Shown in pieces: positions 52,469-59,757 of a stretch of DNA of 64,000 bases (the stretch's first letter is position 1; each line of letters opens with the position of its first letter). The translations under genes and the position numbers were made by a program. Below the pieces are notes generated by a model that was not told the DNA's origin, did no database searches, and saw only the letters and a program-made list of their open reading frames with translations. The DNA comes from a virus, in IMG/VR virus record IMGVR_UViG_3300025810_000004, positions 94,947 to 158,946 of that record. One strand, written 5' to 3'.

Positions 52469-53554
52469 TCACTCCTCAACCAGCGACCACTGGAGGTCCT
52501 GGACCCCGGTTTCGGGGTGGGGGACTCCAGCAACCACGACCTCGACCATCTGCCCGGTGGCCTTGATCTCGGCACGGTCACCGACCTTCCACATGTGACC
52601 CTTGGGAGGTGGGTTCGACTTCTTGTCGTCGTTGGCGTCTTCCTCGGTGGGCTCGCCTTCACCCTCACCCGGCTCACCCTCACCTTCGGTGGGAGGGGGA
52701 GGCTGCTGGGACTTGACCAGACCGAACAGGTAAGCCACGACTTCCATCGCAAGCCACCAGTGTCCCAAGTCGTCTTCGCGAGTCATGTTGATCGCACGGT
52801 CCAGAAAGGGACGGAGTTCACCACCCGCAACCAGCTGGAAATGTTCGGGGGACGAAGCCGCGTAGCGGATCACCGCGTTCCGCTGGGTCGGGGTCTCGTA
52901 CCCCAAACCAAGGTCGCGGAAGGTTCCCGCAATCACCTGCATGGGTCCAATCATGCTGGCCCGGTGTTCGTTGACAATCAGCCCCATCCCCTCCTGCTCC
53001 AGGATGAAGTCCTGGAGGTCGGGCATGACCGAACCAGCACCGGGGTGATCCTCGCACCCACGACGCTCAATCCGAATGTCCTCAATCAGGTTCCCCCAGT
53101 GGAGGACCATTCCGACCAGCCGAGGCCAGTTCTTGTCCGGGTCGGGAATCAGGTTCCACCGATCCTTCAGCGGACCCCAGACCTCTTCGAAGGTGAGGTC
53201 ACGAGTGCAGCTGTACTTGTCGTGCCAGCTCTCGTGGTAGACCCCAGCGATGCGGACACGCTGTGGCTTCCGGGTCTTGGCCTCCGAATCGGCAGGACCC
53301 CAAGCGGCAACGTTCAGCTGCTTATGAGGTTCCGGAACACGGGTTGCGTTGGCGGCTGCGATCGCAGTGCGGACCATCCACTCGTCCAGTCCGTTTCCGA
53401 GCTTGATCCCGTTGGCGATCTTGTCGAAGAGGATTCGAGCGGTCCAGCGGTTGACGTTGTAGAACATCTTCCCGGTGGCTCGGACGGGAGGGCAAGCCTC
53501 TCCGAGGATGGACTCACCAGCAGCCTGCTGGGCCTCGCGCATGGCGTTGATCAC
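52469..53554 (-). CDS. stand-alone HExxH domain of CobT/vWA-type metallopeptidase
   Basis: 361 aa from GTG 53554 (GGAG 7 nt upstream). VYHESWHDKYS gives a zinc motif H107-E108-xx-H111, and GNLIEDIRIERRG (about 154-166) the acidic third ligand typical of the metallopeptidase-like domain linked to vWA proteins. The tail (290-320) is Pro/Glu-rich, followed by a KGHMWKVGDRAEIKATG beta segment. In many relatives this domain and the vWA domain are one polypeptide; here they are neighbouring genes. Proteolysis is possible because the motif is intact, but the substrate is unknown. Confidence 0.75.
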   Translation of the reverse strand: MINAMREAQQAAGESILGEACPPVRATGKMFYNVNRWTARILFDKIANGIKLGNGLDEWMVRTAIAAANATRVPEPHKQLNVAAWGPADSEAKTRKPQRVRIAGVYHESWHDKYSCTRDLTFEEVWGPLKDRWNLIPDPDKNWPRLVGMVLHWGNLIEDIRIERRGCEDHPGAGSVMPDLQDFILEQEGMGLIVNEHRASMIGPMQVIAGTFRDLGLGYETPTQRNAVIRYAASSPEHFQLVAGGELRPFLDRAINMTREDDLGHWWLAMEVVAYLFGLVKSQQPPPPTEGEGEPGEGEGEPTEEDANDDKKSNPPPKGHMWKVGDRAEIKATGQMVEVVVAGVPHPETGVQDLQWSLVEE

Positions 53555-53607
53555 TTCGCTTCTCCTTGTCTCTGTGAGAGATCCAGATTTGGTGTGTTTT
53601 TCCCTTT

Positions 53608-53643
53608 CACCCCTTTATCCTCATTCGGGGTTTCAATTAATAC
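53608..53643 (-). promoter_or_regulatory. nine-copy leader element, copy 5
   Basis: Leftward GGTATTAATTGAAACCCCGA, then ATGAGGATAAAGGGGTG; 53 nt before the HExxH gene. Its TTAATTGA contains the stop codon of the upstream gene (53633). Confidence 0.8.
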
Positions 53644-54121
53644 CTCCCCTGACGAGGTCTTGGAACTTGGGTCCAAGGAACTGCAGGGAGTAGACCCCCT
53701 TCTGGTCGAACACCTCGACCTTTGCGGACACAAGCACAGCCCATTCGTTTTCGATGGCCACCACGAAGTCTCTCCCCACGTAGGACACAGGGGTTACGCG
53801 CCCAGGCAGCGAGCGAGGGTCTTCCTTTAGCTTCCCTTGGTCCCAGAGAGCTTTCACGGCCCCAAGGTCCATACCGGACTCCCAAAGCCAAAGGAAGCCC
53901 TCGGAGAGGTCTTCGATGGCCACCAGCGTTCCAGTACCTGCGGGGGTGTAATCCTGGAACTCTCGCTCTTCGATCGTGTATTCGTCTCCTACCACCAAAC
54001 CACGGTCCAAATACGACAAAAGCACCTCCCCCAACTCAGCGTCGGAGGAGGTCCAGTCCATGGGTCCCATGCTGGGGTCGGAGACCGGGTGGTTGCCCAC
54101 CACAATCCGACGCAGTTTCAT
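53633..54121 (-). CDS. hypothetical protein
   Basis: 162 aa; beta-rich (VGDEYTIEEREFQDYTPAGT, RVTPVSYVGRDFVVAIENEW). Starts 4 nt inside the end of the upstream gene and ends inside leader element 5. No motif recognised. Confidence 0.7.
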   Translation of the reverse strand: MKLRRIVVGNHPVSDPSMGPMDWTSSDAELGEVLLSYLDRGLVVGDEYTIEEREFQDYTPAGTGTLVAIEDLSEGFLWLWESGMDLGAVKALWDQGKLKEDPRSLPGRVTPVSYVGRDFVVAIENEWAVLVSAKVEVFDQKGVYSLQFLGPKFQDLVRGGIN

Positions 54122-54498
54122 TCGTCTTCTCCCTGGTCCCAGCGGAACCCGATACGTGCCTTGTATTCCTTGCGTTCGATGTAAGCCATCAGGATTGATA
54201 CCTGACGTGGCTCCAGGAGTTCAAGAACGGTGGATGTGTCGCGGATTTCCGCGTTGGTGGTGACGCGGATGGTCTCCAGGAATCGGTCTCCCAATTCCTG
54301 GGCCAGACGGTCGAGGTCGACCCCCTTGCGCAGCACCCACTTCGGGTCCTGGTGGGTCACCAGGATTCTCCCGGAGTCACAGGTCAGAACGCCCGTGCTC
54401 CGGTTTTCTTCGCGAATCTTCTCCTTGATGGATTCCAGTTCCTTGGTCATGGAGTCGATGGCCTTGGCCAGGGCAATTGCCCGATCGAGGTCAGCCAC
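54118..54498 (-). CDS. hypothetical helical protein
   Basis: 126 aa from GTG 54498 (GAGG 5 nt upstream), overlapping the upstream stop. An N-terminal coiled-coil (LDRAIALAKAIDSMTKELES, then IKEKIREENR) is followed by a compact domain (WVLRKGVDLDRLAQELGDRF). Middle gene of the 55264-53633 operon. Unknown. Confidence 0.65.
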   Translation of the reverse strand: MADLDRAIALAKAIDSMTKELESIKEKIREENRSTGVLTCDSGRILVTHQDPKWVLRKGVDLDRLAQELGDRFLETIRVTTNAEIRDTSTVLELLEPRQVSILMAYIERKEYKARIGFRWDQGEDE

Positions 54499-54499
54499 A

Positions 54500-55264
54500 T
54501 CAACCTCGCTCAGCGTGGCAGCCCACGTGGTAGGCACCCTCGGCCTCGACCCGAACGAACTGGTCACCGGGCTCGATGAAGCCCCGGCACTCCCGGCAGA
54601 ACAGCGGGAATTCAGCCCAATGGAGCTGCACATCACCACGCTCAGCAGCCGCAAGGAGGGCAACCTCGTCGGCCTCCTGCTCGGCAACAACCGGAGCTTC
54701 GACCTCGACTGCGACCCATGCCGCGAGCCGTGCAGCAGCCTCGGCGTAGCGGACTGCCTTTGCCTCACCGCAGAACCCAGCCAGAGGGCAACCACGGCAG
54801 GTGCGCGAACGCAGGTTCTGGGCACCAAAGCATTTGGTCTGCTCGATGACCCGGAGCCGGAGGTTCTCGTCGGCTTCCATGATGGGGTGGTTGGAGAGGG
54901 CAGCGTGTCGCACTGCCTTGACCGCCTTGGAGACCTCAACCGCTCCAGCCGCCTCAGCGACCGTCTGAGTGGCGACTGCCTGCTCAGGCACCTTCAAGGT
55001 GAAGGAACCCCGCTTGGGGCTGAAGACCTTTCCCTCGTCGCGGAGCTTGGAGAGGGCGAACGACATATCCCGTCGCGCCTTGGGGTAGTCCTTGCCGCGA
55101 GCCTTGATGTGGCCCCAGTGGTCCCAGCCGGGGAATCCCTCGGTGGCGACGATTGCGGCATCGACGTCCGGGGTTCGGACCATTCCGTCCGCAGCGATGT
55201 TCTGGAGAACAGCGAGGACGACAGGCTTCCAAGCGGTGACGTCGGAGTTGGCGGGGAAGTTCAT
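54500..55264 (-). CDS. winged-helix protein with two Cys clusters
   Basis: 254 aa from ATG 55264 (GGAG 10 nt upstream). Residues about 8-90 (WKPVVLAVLQNIAADGMVRT, WDHWGHIKARGKDYPKARRD, LSKLRDEGKVFSPKRGSFTL) resemble an Mrr-N-type winged helix. TKCFGAQNLRSRTCRGCPLAGFC (about 140-162) and FCRECRGFIEPGDQF...YHVGCH near the end are separate zinc-like clusters, the latter like PARP/LIM-type fingers. Probable nucleic-acid binding. Preceded by leader element copy 6. Confidence 0.75.
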   Translation of the reverse strand: MNFPANSDVTAWKPVVLAVLQNIAADGMVRTPDVDAAIVATEGFPGWDHWGHIKARGKDYPKARRDMSFALSKLRDEGKVFSPKRGSFTLKVPEQAVATQTVAEAAGAVEVSKAVKAVRHAALSNHPIMEADENLRLRVIEQTKCFGAQNLRSRTCRGCPLAGFCGEAKAVRYAEAAARLAAWVAVEVEAPVVAEQEADEVALLAAAERGDVQLHWAEFPLFCRECRGFIEPGDQFVRVEAEGAYHVGCHAERG

Positions 55265-55315
55265 TGTTGTTTGTCTCCTTGTCTCCCTGTGGGAGATCGG
55301 GTGATTTGGGGCTCT

Positions 55316-55349
55316 CACCCCTTTATCCTTCTTTGGGGCTCTGATTAAT
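55316..55349 (-). promoter_or_regulatory. nine-copy leader element, copy 6
   Basis: Leftward CCATTAATCAGAGCCCCAAA, then GAAGGATAAAGGGGTG; 51 nt before the winged-helix gene. GCCCC/GGGG(T) arms. Confidence 0.8.
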
Positions 55350-55367
55350 GGGTCAGTGTTCGACCGA

Positions 55368-56522
55368 TCAGAACCCGACCTCTGCGTCGGCGTCGTTGAG
55401 GACACCGCACTTGATGGCCTCGTTGATCGCTGCCTCGGCAATCAGGATCTGGTCGCCGTCCAGACGCTCCGTCCAAGCCTCCATGGCCTCGGCCAGAATC
55501 TTGTCGGCAGTCCGATTCGGGAAGTCCTCACGGACGTTGCGAGCGCACTTCATGATTGCCTGAACGCCACGCATCGACAGACCGCTGCTGCAGTAGAGCT
55601 TGCGCTCGACCAGCATGGCGCGGATCCGCTCAACGCACTTGCCCAGAGTGTCGAAGATCTCCGGCATGGCCTCGTTCATTCCGGGGAACATGGCCCGGTA
55701 GATGACCACCTCTTCCTCCCACGCCATGTGGTGGAAGCGGATGAACTCACCCATCCGGTCGAGCAGCGAACCGTCGATCGGACGGCTGCTCATACCGTCA
55801 GCACCGTTGCCGTTGGAGTTGGCGGTGAAGACGAACTGCGTTCCCGGCAAGATCTTGTGGGCCTTGCCGTAGGGGTCGATGACCCGCTTCGAGGTCGTGT
55901 CGAGGACGAGCCGGAACTCTTCCAACTGGTCTTCGTCGCCACGGTCGACGTCGGAGAACAGAATCAGGAAGGGACGACGGATTCCATCGGCTCCCACGTA
56001 GCCCTCGGTGAGAGCCTTCCAGAGGGCACCGAACTCCCAGCCCGTCCCCTCGCTGTCCAGCTTCTGCTTGTAGAACCAACCCTTGACGTCGGTTCCACGG
56101 GTGAAGCAGAACGCCAAGGACGGCTTGCGCTGGGCGTAGCAGAACTGGTGAGGAAGAGCGTCCTTGCCGGTACCGGGACCGCCGTAGAGGAAGACGGGCT
56201 CACCACCCTTCAGCGCACGGTTGGCGCGTTCGTGGGCACGAGCCGCCTTGCCCTTCTTGGGCAGGAAGTAGTGGGGAATGCCGGGCAGGCACTCTTCCTC
56301 GGGGACGTGAGCGTCGATCTTGTAGGTGTACCGACCAAACTGGAACGTCAGGTTGTTGAGGTCGGGAGCCTTTCGCTTCACCTTGACCTCAGCCTCCAGT
56401 TCAGGGGAGACGAGTTCCGCCTCTTTGAAGTCGGCTGGGTCGAGTCCGTGCACCTCCTCGATGTGAGGGGTGAGGAAGTGGCCAACGTGGTTGCAGCCTT
56501 CGACGGGGCAGGTGATTGCCAT
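55368..56522 (-). CDS. CobS/MoxR-like AAA+ ATPase with N-terminal C2H2 finger
   Basis: 384 aa from ATG 56522 (GGAG upstream). An N-terminal finger CPVEGCNHVGHFLTPHIEEVHG (C5, C10, H20, H25) precedes the AAA+ core: P-loop LYGGPGTGKD (112-121), Walker B region FLILFSDVDRGDEDQLEEF, sensor-1 QFVFTANSNGN and a C-terminal lid. The residue after the P-loop Lys is Asp instead of Ser/Thr, which is unusual for Mg-ATP binding. Expected to work with the HExxH and vWA proteins downstream as a three-part CobS/CobT-like remodelling machine. Leader element copy 7 upstream. Confidence 0.85.
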   Translation of the reverse strand: MAITCPVEGCNHVGHFLTPHIEEVHGLDPADFKEAELVSPELEAEVKVKRKAPDLNNLTFQFGRYTYKIDAHVPEEECLPGIPHYFLPKKGKAARAHERANRALKGGEPVFLYGGPGTGKDALPHQFCYAQRKPSLAFCFTRGTDVKGWFYKQKLDSEGTGWEFGALWKALTEGYVGADGIRRPFLILFSDVDRGDEDQLEEFRLVLDTTSKRVIDPYGKAHKILPGTQFVFTANSNGNGADGMSSRPIDGSLLDRMGEFIRFHHMAWEEEVVIYRAMFPGMNEAMPEIFDTLGKCVERIRAMLVERKLYCSSGLSMRGVQAIMKCARNVREDFPNRTADKILAEAMEAWTERLDGDQILIAEAAINEAIKCGVLNDADAEVGF

Positions 56523-56603
56523 GTGTGTTGTCTCCTTGTCTCTCTGTGAGAGATCCGGTGAGTGTGAATTTACAGGGTTAGAGAGTCGCACTGACTCCCC
56601 CTC

Positions 56604-56640
56604 CACCCCTTTATCCCTCTTTCGGAGTTTGATTAATATA
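56604..56640 (-). promoter_or_regulatory. nine-copy leader element, copy 7
   Basis: Leftward TATATTAATCAAACTCCGAA, then AGAGGGATAAAGGGGTGG; 81 nt before the AAA+ ATG. Almost identical to copy 4, the vWA leader, so the two partners may be co-regulated. Confidence 0.8.
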
Positions 56641-56657
56641 TCCCTCAGTTCTACCGA

Positions 56658-56954
56658 TTAGAAGGGCATATCGTCATCATCCCAGGTTTCTTCCTGGAGG
56701 GTGGGGGGCTGCTGGTACCTGACGTCGGCGTCCACGATGGCCTTCAGCAGTGCGAGGTAGTTGCGGTCGTTTTCCCAGAATTCGTCGGGGACGAGGATAC
56801 CCATAGCATCCCGCAGCTGGATCTCCTCGACCTCTGGTTCCTCAGGTGGGTCCCAATACGAGCCGGGGTAGCCGTCGTGGTACTCGACGGTTCCGGTCAG
56901 GAGCCCCAACCCCTCAACAACGAGACCAGACTCAGCCGTGACTTCGATCTTCAC
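56658..56954 (-). CDS. hypothetical acidic protein
   Basis: 98 aa from GTG 56954 (GGAGG about 7 nt upstream). Acidic and beta-rich (VKIEVTAESGLVVEGLGLLT), with a DDDDMPF tail like those of phage single-strand DNA-binding or clamp-interacting proteins; that comparison is weak. Ends just before leader element 7. Confidence 0.6.
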   Translation of the reverse strand: MKIEVTAESGLVVEGLGLLTGTVEYHDGYPGSYWDPPEEPEVEEIQLRDAMGILVPDEFWENDRNYLALLKAIVDADVRYQQPPTLQEETWDDDDMPF

Positions 56955-57073
56955 TGCGCACCTCCAGTTTGATAAATGCCGATAAACGGAATTGCTTTTT
57001 CGGCAGTTGTTTCGAACTTGTATTCGAATTCTAATTCGAACGCCCCAGAAGGGCATCATGCGACTGACAACGT

Positions 57074-57436
57074 TTATCGTTTATCAGCCGACCCGGCGAG
57101 GGACCACACGACCTTGTGGTCCTGGTCGCGGTCGGTGACCTCGGTGCAGTAGCCAGCCTCAGTCCACCAGCGGCACTTGCGACACCGGATGGCGGCGTCG
57201 ATGCTCCAGTAGCTCTCGCCACAAGAGCACTCGTAGCGGTACTCGGCGTAGAGAGCCTCCCAGCGCGCGTTGTCGGCGGCGATGGCGGCATCCTCGGCCT
57301 CCTGGCTGTACTCGGTGACCGTGCCGTCGCGGAGGTCCACGCAGCTCACCTTGCAGCACCGGGCGGCGTAGCGGGCGGCCCGGTACTCGGCCCCACAGGC
57401 GTTGCAGCGGTGGGGATGGTCGTTCTGGATGGACAC
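57074..57436 (-). CDS. small protein with two Cys clusters
   Basis: 120 aa from GTG 57436 (GGAG 8 nt upstream). RCNACGAEYRAARYAARCCKVSC and YECSCGESYWSIDAAIRCRKC are two zinc-ribbon-like halves linked by a helix. Probably nucleic-acid or protein binding. Leader element copy 8 lies 80 nt upstream. Confidence 0.7.
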   Translation of the reverse strand: MSIQNDHPHRCNACGAEYRAARYAARCCKVSCVDLRDGTVTEYSQEAEDAAIAADNARWEALYAEYRYECSCGESYWSIDAAIRCRKCRWWTEAGYCTEVTDRDQDHKVVWSLAGSADKR

Positions 57437-57515
57437 GGTAAGGACTCCTTCCTCGCACCTTGCGAGGAATCGGGGTACGAGAAGAAAAAACAAGAACACG
57501 AATGTGTCCCCTCTC

Positions 57516-57550
57516 ACTCCTTTATCCCCTTTTAAAAGTCCGATTAATAC
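57516..57550 (-). promoter_or_regulatory. nine-copy leader element, copy 8
   Basis: Leftward GGTATTAATCGGACTTTTAA, then AAGGGGATAAAGGAGTG. The arms differ from other copies but still pair (ACTTT with GGAGT), i.e. compensatory changes, supporting an RNA stem. Precedes the 57436 gene. Confidence 0.8.
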
Positions 57551-57553
57551 CCC

Positions 57554-57839
57554 TCGATACCATCGAATAAAACTGACTTCACACACCCCGAAACCGCATT
57601 AACACCTGTTGGACTATATGCCCATATGTCTGTGAGGCCCATCAGACCGTCGCACCCCAAAAGAGCCAGCGATGCCAGATGTCCTCGGATTGCCTTCCGT
57701 GCGCTGTCAGTATTACTCGATATTATCGAAAGGTGGTTTTCTCCCACGAGGGGGTATTTCTCGGAGGTATACCCCCTTCTTTCAGCACCGCTGGATGACT
57801 CCCCGAATCGGTGACACCGACGATGTTCGGTGTTACCGA
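57554..57839. promoter_or_regulatory. four 13-bp 5-3-5 palindromes
   Basis: TCGAT-ACC-ATCGA (57554-57566), TCGAT-ATT-ATCGA (57717-57729), TCGGT-GAC-ACCGA (57808-57820) and TCGGT-GTT-ACCGA (57827-57839). The last contains the stop codon of the frameshifted ParB-like frame. The stretch 57551-57832 shows no convincing gene on either strand beyond a stop-free leftward frame (57544-57918), which is not clearly coding. Confidence 0.6.
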
Positions 57840-58260
57840 CGATCGACCCGGCGTCCGACGATTGCGGGGATGCTACGGGCGGAGCCAACCACCAACCCGG
57901 CAGACCTGTGCCACCCATCCCAGATGCCCTCTACAGCACCCTTAGAGTCTTCAATGACGACTATGGGGTCTATGGTCCCTTTTTTAGTTTCTCCATGTAT
58001 CCGGACCTTCCCAATTCTTCGTCGAATTCAACCTCTTGGGCGTACCACTTTTCCCAGCTACGCCGCCCTCCCGGCATAGCGCCAATCAGCTTCCGCTCTG
58101 GGTACGCAGGCTCATATCTCCAACGAAGTTTACGGGGGTCAACGTCAGGGTCATTGACCCCCGTAAACTTCGGCTTCGTCCCACATCCAACGATGCGGCA
58201 GATCGTCACCTCCCCAGATGCTCGGCCCCTTGACACCCTCGTTGGAATAGCGTTCGGCAA
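57833..58260 (-). CDS. ParB-N-like protein encoded across a -1 slippery site
   Basis: The leftward zero frame (58260 to stop at 57970) includes KLRWRYEPAYPERKLIGAMP and WEKWYAQEVEFDEELGRSGY, ending MEKLKKGP. At 57985-57979 it reads CTA AAA AAG, so the heptamer is A AAA AAG. A -1 shift continues GTIDPIVVIEDSKGAVEGIW, then DGWHRSAGLVVGSARSIPAI VG, to a stop at 57833. The DPIVV...DGWHR...IPAIVG pattern is the core of ParB-N/Srx-like domains, so the shifted frame is the meaningful one. A GGAG lies 5-6 nt upstream of the heptamer. Either programmed frameshifting or a homopolymer indel. The N-terminus is uncertain. Confidence 0.55.
58124..58172. repeat. 19-bp perfect inverted repeat, 11-nt loop
   Basis: CGAAGTTTACGGGGGTCAA (58124-58142) and its exact complement (58154-58172). 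It overlaps the stop codon of the 49-aa gene (58151) and the N-terminal part of the ParB-like frame. Very stable if transcribed. It could terminate the upstream gene, stimulate recoding, or be a scar of an inverted duplication. Confidence 0.75.
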
Positions 58261-58300
58261 CTCGTGCAGCTGAGGGTGGAAGTTCTGGTCTGTAAGGCAT
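58151..58300 (-). CDS. 49-aa hypothetical protein
   Basis: ATG 58300 with GGGAG 8 nt upstream. Product MPYRPELPPSAARVAERYSN, then EGVKGPSIWGGDDLPHRWMW; the stop lies in the loop of the 19-bp inverted repeat. Two 5-3-5 palindromes (58313-58325 and 58333-58345) lie immediately upstream. Confidence 0.55.
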   Translation of the reverse strand: MPYRPELPPSAARVAERYSNEGVKGPSIWGGDDLPHRWMWDEAEVYGGQ

Positions 58301-58312
58301 GTGTGTTCTCCC

Positions 58313-58345
58313 TCGATGCTATCGAGTTCTACTCGGTATCACCGA
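58313..58345. promoter_or_regulatory. paired 13-bp 5-3-5 palindromes before the 58300 gene
   Basis: TCGAT-GCT-ATCGA (58313-58325) and TCGGT-ATC-ACCGA (58333-58345), 7 nt apart, ending 13 nt before the ATG of the 49-aa gene and covering the end of the 58592 gene. Paired placement next to a start codon suggests an operator or a translational hairpin. Confidence 0.6.
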
Positions 58346-58592
58346 TAAAGGAGTTACCCGGAGTCGTGGATGCTGCCCCGTGGACTGATACGGCTTCTGT
58401 CACGACCGTGTTTCCCTCGCGGGCAACAAAGACGCGGACTTCCTCGGTCTCAATGTTCTGGAGCAAGTCTCCTCGGACGACGACCACACGGTCAGGGCGT
58501 GGACGGACAATTCCGAAGAACACGTCCACCGACCGAAAGCCGAACCGCTCAGGACTTGTCACACTGGCCATTCGAGAAGTACGAATCATCAT
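58329..58592 (-). CDS. hypothetical protein
   Basis: 87 aa from ATG 58592 or 58589 (GAGG upstream). Beta-rich: FGFRSVDVFFGIVRPRPDRV, VVVRGDLLQNIETEEVRVFV. No motif. The 3' end overlaps a 5-3-5 palindrome. Confidence 0.6.
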   Translation of the reverse strand: MMIRTSRMASVTSPERFGFRSVDVFFGIVRPRPDRVVVVRGDLLQNIETEEVRVFVAREGNTVVTEAVSVHGAASTTPGNSFIGDTE

Positions 58593-58633
58593 GTCCTCTT
58601 CACTACTATATTTATGACCTAAAAAGTACCTAA

Positions 58634-59113
58634 CTAAAGCAGAGGCCCCAACACACGAGCCACGCGGGAGAACCCCTCCTTCGCGGCGTCCGGGGGTCGC
58701 TCCGTGATGTAGCGGTGCATCTTGTCGATTGCCTCGTCCGGAACTCGACGGTCAGCGGGACGCGTAGCGTTGCGCTCCTTGCAGACGTGCTTCGGGGTGT
58801 CGAGCCAGACACACTCAACCGGACACCCGGTGTAGGCTGCCCACACCATACGGGAAACTCGTGCCCGCTTCCAATCCGTGTCGAAACAGGCGTCGAAGTA
58901 GAGCACACCGTGCTCCCGGTTCTGGCGCAACCAAGTGCTCTTGCCAGAACCGGGAGCACCCATGAGGATGACCACCTTCTTGGGCTCGGGACACCAGCGG
59001 AGGTAGTCCTCCAGGGCAGCCCACGTGCGCTGCCACGCGGCCTTTGCCCGGCGCGGGGTCCAGTGGTACCGACCCTGGAGGTCGTAGAGGTGATTGTCGG
59101 GAGAGAAGATCAT
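58634..59113 (-). CDS. P-loop kinase (polynucleotide kinase/zeta-like)
   Basis: 159 aa from ATG 59113 (GAGG 6 nt upstream). Walker A ILMGAPGSGKSTWLR (about 55-69), then LYFDACFDTDWKRARVSRMV and VECVWLDTPKHVCKERNATR, with the Arg-rich lid RNATRPADRRVPDEAI. This is the layout of small nucleotide or polynucleotide 5'-kinases. The preceding N-terminus RYHWTPRRAKAAWQRTWAAL is typical of phage members. Substrate not determined. Confidence 0.8.
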   Translation of the reverse strand: MIFSPDNHLYDLQGRYHWTPRRAKAAWQRTWAALEDYLRWCPEPKKVVILMGAPGSGKSTWLRQNREHGVLYFDACFDTDWKRARVSRMVWAAYTGCPVECVWLDTPKHVCKERNATRPADRRVPDEAIDKMHRYITERPPDAAKEGFSRVARVLGPLL

Positions 59114-59153
59114 TGTGTTCCTCGTGTTTCCAATCCCTTGTGTATCCACTCCA

Positions 59154-59342
59154 TCAGAACCTCCTCCAGGGTTGGGGGGCACCCTTACGGACACCTTCAC
59201 GTCGAGCGTCGTCTTGGACGTTCTGGATAAGCCGCCAAAGAGCCCGCCTCTCCTGCTCGTTGAGTTTGTCGAGCATCGGGATCAGCGTTGCTCGGTCGCA
59301 GCGCTCTCGATGCAGCAAGGCGGTCAAGTGTTGCTTGATCAC
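59154..59342 (-). CDS. small helical protein
   Basis: 62 aa from GTG 59342 (GGAG 6 nt upstream). IKQHLTALLHRERCDRATLI, then PMLDKLNEQERRALWRLIQN: two or three amphipathic helices and a basic end. Unknown. Member of the 61150-58300 leftward operon. Confidence 0.6.
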   Translation of the reverse strand: MIKQHLTALLHRERCDRATLIPMLDKLNEQERRALWRLIQNVQDDARREGVRKGAPQPWRRF

Positions 59343-59352
59343 GTCCGTCTCC

Positions 59353-59634
59353 TTAGTTGTTGGTCCAGCAGGCTTCTGCGCAGACTTCGTTGCCCCCGCC
59401 GATGATCTTCCCTCGCTTCTCGCGAAGTTTGCTCTTGAACTTGGGTGCCCCGCACTTGTTGCAGGAGACTGGTCGGTTGCTCGCAACCCACACCTCCCGC
59501 ATCCGGGTCACCATGCGCTCAGGGATCTCTTCGGTCTGACCGACCCGGAAGACGCGAGCCTGGGCCTTCACGATCCCCCGCTCTTGCCCTTCACGGTTGG
59601 TGTAGACCCCGCAGACGCGAATCGCGTCCTTCAT
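59353..59634 (-). CDS. small zinc-ribbon protein
   Basis: 93 aa from ATG 59634 (GGGAG upstream). N-terminal beta part (IRVCGVYTNREGQERGIVKA), C-terminal SCNKCGAPKFKSKL...NEVCAEACW with a CxxC...CxxxC arrangement. Starts inside the 3' end of the previous gene. Confidence 0.65.
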   Translation of the reverse strand: MKDAIRVCGVYTNREGQERGIVKAQARVFRVGQTEEIPERMVTRMREVWVASNRPVSCNKCGAPKFKSKLREKRGKIIGGGNEVCAEACWTNN

Positions 59635-59746
59635 TGGCTGTCTCCCAGCTCGAATAGTCGAGCTTGTTGTTGATGATCTCTTCCGCCTCAAGGCGGCCCT
59701 TGACCTTCTCCGTCTTGGACCACTTTCCGCCTCTCCAGTCCTCCAT
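59591..59746 (-). CDS. 51-aa hypothetical protein
   Basis: ATG 59746 to TGA 59591. Product MEDWRGGKWSKTEKVKGRLE, then AEEIINNKLDYSSWETANEG. It overlaps the next gene start by 44 nt. Ribosome site weak. The amino-acid pattern is coding-like in its first 35 residues. Confidence 0.5.
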   Translation of the reverse strand: MEDWRGGKWSKTEKVKGRLEAEEIINNKLDYSSWETANEGRDSRLRGLHQP

Positions 59747-59757
59747 GTGTGCGTTCG

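Noticed and set aside
52414-52752. N-terminal extension of the vWA gene
   Set aside because: Would overlap leader element 4 and the HExxH gene and is Arg/Ser/Pro-rich noise; ATG 52413 has a strong ribosome site.
57544-57918. 124-aa leftward ORF covering several palindromes
   Set aside because: Only weakly coding-like, overlaps the better ParB-like frame and shares its stop with leader element 8; not called as a gene.
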